Of a stretch of 64,000 nucleotides of DNA, positions 60,829 to 64,000 are shown piece after piece (the stretch's first letter is position 1; each line of letters starts with the position of its first letter). The notes beneath the pieces were generated by a model. It ran no database searches, was not told the DNA's origin, and saw only the letters and a program-made list of their open reading frames with translations. Position numbers and translations under genes: made by a program. Location: the NCBI GenBank assembly GCA_903844735.1, contig CAIMUX010000110.1, forward strand, positions 23,099 to 87,098. Direction: 5' to 3'. The DNA is from Candidatus Eiseniibacteriota bacterium (lineage in GTDB: Bacteria; Eisenbacteria; RBG-16-71-46; CAIMUX01).

Positions 60829-62018
60829 CGAATCCCATCCTCGACCTGATAGGCCGCCGGCACGAACTGTTTGCAGACGACGTCGCGGCCCACGAACGCG
60901 AGATCTCATCCATCGTGCAGTCCTCACGGTTTTTGGTAATCGGCGGTGCCGGCTCCATCGGTCAAGCCGTGGCCATCGAGATACTTAAGCGTAACCCACA
61001 GCTTCTCCATGTGGTTGATACAAGTGAGAACAACTTGGTTGAGCTCGTGCGCGACGTGCGCAGTTCCATTGGGTATATCGACGGGGAGTTTGCCACGTTT
61101 GCCATCGATGCGGGAAGCGACATCTTCGACGCTCTCTTGGCCGCAAGCCCCGGCTACACCCACGTACTCAACCTCTCGGCCCTGAAGCACGTCCGCAGCG
61201 AGAAGGATCCTTACACCCTCATGCGGATGATCGATGTCAACATCCTCAATGCGGACAAGAGCATGCGACAGGCTCACGCCGGCGGTGTCTCGAAGTATTT
61301 CTGTGTCTCGACCGACAAGGCGGCCAACCCGGTCAACATGATGGGAGCGAGCAAGCGCATCATGGAGATGTTTCTCATGCGCCGCAGTCTCGACGTCCCG
61401 GTATCTACCGCCCGCTTCGCCAACGTCGCGTTTTCGGACGGCAGCTTGCTCTTCGGGTTCAATCGGCGAATTGAAAAGGAACAGCCCCTTTCCGCCCCCA
61501 ACGATGTGCGCCGCTATTTCGTCACGCCTCAGGAGTCCGGTGAGCTCTGCCTCATTTCGTGCCTCTTGGGAGAGAACCGCGACGTGTTCTTTCCCAAGCT
61601 AGACCGTGACCGAGACCTTATCACTTTCAGCGAGATTGCGGAGCGCTTCTTGGCCCGGCGTGGATACGAGCCCGTGCAGTGTGCCACCGAGGATGAGGCC
61701 CGGGCCAGGGTAGCCGAACTGAAAGGCCGGCGCAAGTGGCCTGTGTACTACTTCGCGAGTGACACCACCGGGGAGAAGGACAGTGAGGAGTTCTACACGG
61801 AACGCGAAACACTCGACATGGGACGCTTCGCCGCAATCGGAGTCATCAGGAACGACGCTATGTTCGACGCCGACCGCTTGGATGAGTTTGAGAGAACGGT
61901 CCGTGCCATGCGCGCGCGCGGCTCTTGGACGAGGCCTGAGCTTATCGCGTTGTTCAACCGCATGCTTCCGGAGTTTCGGCACCTGGACACGGGCACGTTC
62001 TTGGATGGAAGGATGTAG
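60825..62018 (+). CDS. Nucleotide-sugar 4,6-dehydratase (FlaA1/CapD/WbpM-type SDR)
   Basis: The product is 397 residues. FLVIGGAGSIGQAVAIEIL is the NAD loop. NLSALKHVRSEKDPYTLMRM and the active site CVSTDKAANPVNMMGASKRI follow; Met replaces the SDR Tyr as in PglF/WbpM relatives. It likely acts on UDP-N-acetylhexosamine to make a 4-keto-6-deoxy sugar for the polysaccharide. It is translationally coupled to the initiating transferase. Confidence 0.88.
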   Translation: MTNPILDLIGRRHELFADDVAAHEREISSIVQSSRFLVIGGAGSIGQAVAIEILKRNPQLLHVVDTSENNLVELVRDVRSSIGYIDGEFATFAIDAGSDIFDALLAASPGYTHVLNLSALKHVRSEKDPYTLMRMIDVNILNADKSMRQAHAGGVSKYFCVSTDKAANPVNMMGASKRIMEMFLMRRSLDVPVSTARFANVAFSDGSLLFGFNRRIEKEQPLSAPNDVRRYFVTPQESGELCLISCLLGENRDVFFPKLDRDRDLITFSEIAERFLARRGYEPVQCATEDEARARVAELKGRRKWPVYYFASDTTGEKDSEEFYTERETLDMGRFAAIGVIRNDAMFDADRLDEFERTVRAMRARGSWTRPELIALFNRMLPEFRHLDTGTFLDGRM

Positions 62019-62698
62019 TGGTGATCAGGCTGCTCGACCTGCTCCTATCTTGTGTCGCCGTACTAGTGCTTCTGCCTTTCATGATTCCGGTCATGCTTGG
62101 ACTGAAGATGACCGGCGAGCATCACATTATATACCTCCAGACACGAGTGGGAAAGGGTGGTAGGGACTTCAAGGTCATCAAGTTCGCTACCATGCTGAAG
62201 GATAGTCCCAACCTAGCCGGCGGATGCATCACACAGAAGGATGATCCGCGGGTCCTTCCGTTGGGTCGATTCTTGCGTAAGACGAAGGGCAACGAGTTGC
62301 CTCAATTGATCAACATAGTTCTAGGACAGATGAGCGTCGTCGGTCCGCGGCCCGTGGTACGAGGACACGTTGAGCTCTATTCCGAGGAGGTCAGGGCGGC
62401 GGTACTGAGCGTCACCCCTGGACTGACTGGCATTGGATCGGTTGTGTTCCGCGATGAAGAGGGCATTCTTGATCGCTGCGGAAGGGATCGAAAGCAATTC
62501 CATGACACGGTCATCGCTCCCTACAAGGGTGACCTCGAGGTCTGGTTCACGAAACACCGCACGGTCCGAACGTGGCTCGTCCTTGTCGCTCTCACGGCGT
62601 GGGCCGTGATCCGCCCGTCGAGCAAGGCGTATCGGCGCGTGTTTCGGGATCTGCCGGTTCCAGCCGGGGAGCTTGACCGGCACCTGCGAGGGCTGTAG
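62018..62698 (+). CDS. Initiating sugar-phosphate transferase (bacterial sugar transferase family)
   Basis: The product is 226 residues, starting at GTG next to the preceding TAG. One hydrophobic hairpin (LLDLLLSCVAVLVLLPFMIP) is followed by DDPRVLPLGRFLRKTK, NELPQLINIVLGQMSVVGPR and PGLTGIGSVVFRDEEG. This is the PglC-like core that moves a sugar-1-phosphate to undecaprenyl phosphate. The C-terminus carries a second hydrophobic stretch. It is the last gene of the cluster before the transposase remnant. Confidence 0.92.
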   Translation: MVIRLLDLLLSCVAVLVLLPFMIPVMLGLKMTGEHHIIYLQTRVGKGGRDFKVIKFATMLKDSPNLAGGCITQKDDPRVLPLGRFLRKTKGNELPQLINIVLGQMSVVGPRPVVRGHVELYSEEVRAAVLSVTPGLTGIGSVVFRDEEGILDRCGRDRKQFHDTVIAPYKGDLEVWFTKHRTVRTWLVLVALTAWAVIRPSSKAYRRVFRDLPVPAGELDRHLRGL

Positions 62699-62701
62699 CC
62701 C

Positions 62702-63902
62702 GCCAATCTCTTCCGCCCCCAGGGGCTTCCCCGCTTCCAGATTGAAGGATTAGAAGAGCCGTTGCGGATTCCGCAACGTGGAGTTACGTTTCCGAGACAG
62801 ATCGATGCCGTACTTGATGCGACCGACGACGAGGCCACGCCCACGTGTGAGACCGACGATGGCCGAGCCGTCCCGAGCGTGTCGCGGGAGAAGCGTCCGG
62901 ACGTGCGGGCGAACAAGCATGCCCGGAAGATCAAAGTAACGTTCTTTGGCTGGAAGATCTGGATCGTCTTCGAGCCCACGCCGAAGATCCCGCTGGCCCT
63001 GGCCATCGATGCGATCGACGGGTCGGACAACGAGCACGCCCACCAGGTGTTGGCTCAAGCACGAGCGAACGACGAGGGCTACGCCACCATTCGTTCGGTG
63101 GCGCTGGACCGTGGCTTCTTGGACGGCAAGCTCCTCTCGCGCATCGACCAGGAGGCCTTCGTCTATATCGCGGCGAAGTCCAACATGGCGATCACGGCGG
63201 ACGCGCGGGAGATCGCTCGCCGGGCCGAGGGGTTCGCCGCGCAGGGGCGGAGTCTGGACGCGTGCCTCTACAAGGAGCGAAGCGAAGGGGTGAAGCATGG
63301 GTCCGGGAAGCCGTCCCGGGTGGAGGAACGAAAGACCGTCGCGGTGGGATTTCGCGATCTGCCTTGCGACTGGTGGCGTCCGGAGGGCTCGACCTCGGCC
63401 GCCAGCGCCAAGGACTTTTAGCCGAAGCTCATCAACGCCACGGTGGTGCTGCGCTGGGTCAGCGCCCAGAAGGACGCGGAGAAAGAAGTCGTCATTCTGA
63501 CCACCGATCCGGCGACCGATCCTTTCGTGGCGTTCGATGCCTATGACGATCGCCGCTTGATTGAGAACACGTCCAATCGCGAGGCCAAGGAGAGCTGGTT
63601 TCTCGAACACCATCCCAAGCGAAGCGAGACCAGGATGCGAGTTCGCGCCTACTTCGTCTTCATGTGAACGCCGCTCGTCGCGGCCTTCCGGCCGTGCCGG
63701 CAGCGGTCCGAGGAGGCGGAGCGCCGCGGCGAAGACACCGGCATCAGCCGCTACCGGCGCCGGCTCAAGGCGAGCAACCGCGCCAAGGTGATTGTCTTCT
63801 GCGGCCCGCGTTCCGGGATCTTCAGAAACTCCGAGCTCGTCCTGCTCCTGCGCGGGCTGGGTATCCACTCGGCCAACCCATGTAGCCCCCGACCGCGTTG
63901 AC
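62702..63902 (+). pseudogene. DDE transposase remnant with two in-frame stops
   Basis: The frame begins directly after the sugar-transferase stop and has no own start codon. It encodes ANKHARKIKVTFFGWKIWIV, SVALDRGFLDGKLLSRID and, after TAG at 63419-63421, DDRRLIENTSNREAKESWFL with the E of a DDE triad. After a TGA at 63665 it runs to 63902. The N-terminal region is missing. It is IS4-superfamily-like, but terminal inverted repeats were not found. Confidence 0.75.
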
Positions 63903-63935
63903 TGAGACGATCCCGACCTCGAGAGGAGGTGCGGG

Positions 63936-64000
63936 ATGAAGACTGGATCGGTGCGAGGGGTTGAGCTTCGGGCGGCGCTGCAGGGCGACTATTGGCGGGC
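63936..64000 (+). CDS. Start of a further gene, cut by window end
   Basis: ATG at 63936 follows GAGGAGGTGCGGG. The first 21 codons read MKTGSVRGVELRAALQGDYW. The family cannot be judged. Confidence 0.4.
   Translation, partial: MKTGSVRGVELRAALQGDYWR

Noticed and set aside
62750..63868. 372-codon minus-strand frame over the transposase
   Set aside because: The + strand shows DDE transposase motifs; the minus frame is their mirror.

Overview
This is a GC-rich bacterial chromosome segment, probably from an uncultured anaerobe or facultative anaerobe. The lineage hints are inferred, not proven. A secreted HExxH protease carries a FlgD-like sorting-type C-terminus, and there is a PorV/UPF0164-type outer-membrane protein and a large Ig-like lipoprotein. 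Together these suggest the FCB superphylum, for example an Eisenbacteria- or Gemmatimonadota-like lineage. Housekeeping genes are ordinary: enolase, FtsB/DivIC, initiator tRNA, RNase R, HU, UvrA and a cold-shock protein. At least ten gene remnants lie among them.

Layout. 0-5 kb: end of an NtrC-type regulator, a DUF4390 protein, a secreted metalloprotease, and an ECF sigma / small ORF / anti-sigma / bactofilin-like operon. 5-7 kb: eno, ftsB-like, tRNA-fMet. 7.4-10.7 kb: permease remnant, phosphodiesterase-like enzyme, thioesterase. 10.7-21.8 kb: the most distinctive part. It has a NifU-like scaffold, two ferredoxin-fused MinD/ParA ATPases, a ZIP transporter, three NifX/NifB-domain (PF02579) proteins, a DUF5320 protein, repeated zinc ribbons, a thioredoxin-fold protein, a broken third ATPase, a PAS-sigma54 activator, two convincing sigma54 promoters and a divergent DUF134-nifX pair. 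It resembles the sigma54-controlled orange-protein (ORP) loci of Desulfovibrio, extended with metal-transport and scaffold genes. 21.8-27.9 kb: PLP sulfur-amino-acid lyase, thiM remnant, CGGC protein and a three-subunit molybdenum hydroxylase. 28.2-30.9 kb: a His/Cys-rich membrane peptide, a second ZIP transporter, a methyltransferase remnant and mobile-element-type small genes.

31-35 kb holds a BON / TPR / degenerate-PP2C operon. It is followed by PorV-like, PilZ, RNase R, a 33-residue COX24-type basic protein, HU, SppA, a 1,420-residue Ig-like lipoprotein, Csp and UvrA. UvrA runs into a deleted nucleotidyltransferase gene. 50-51 kb is a stretch of gene fragments. 51-63 kb is a surface-polysaccharide region: two polytopic glycosyltransferases, rfbB, rfbD, a 42-bp x 10 tandem repeat, an SLBB export protein, a duplicated rfbB 3' end, a nucleotide-sugar dehydratase and an initiating sugar transferase. 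It ends in a decayed transposase.

The 10.7-21.8 kb genes plausibly form one metal-sulfur cofactor assembly or storage module that switches on under sigma54 control. The Mo hydroxylase next door is a possible but unproven client.
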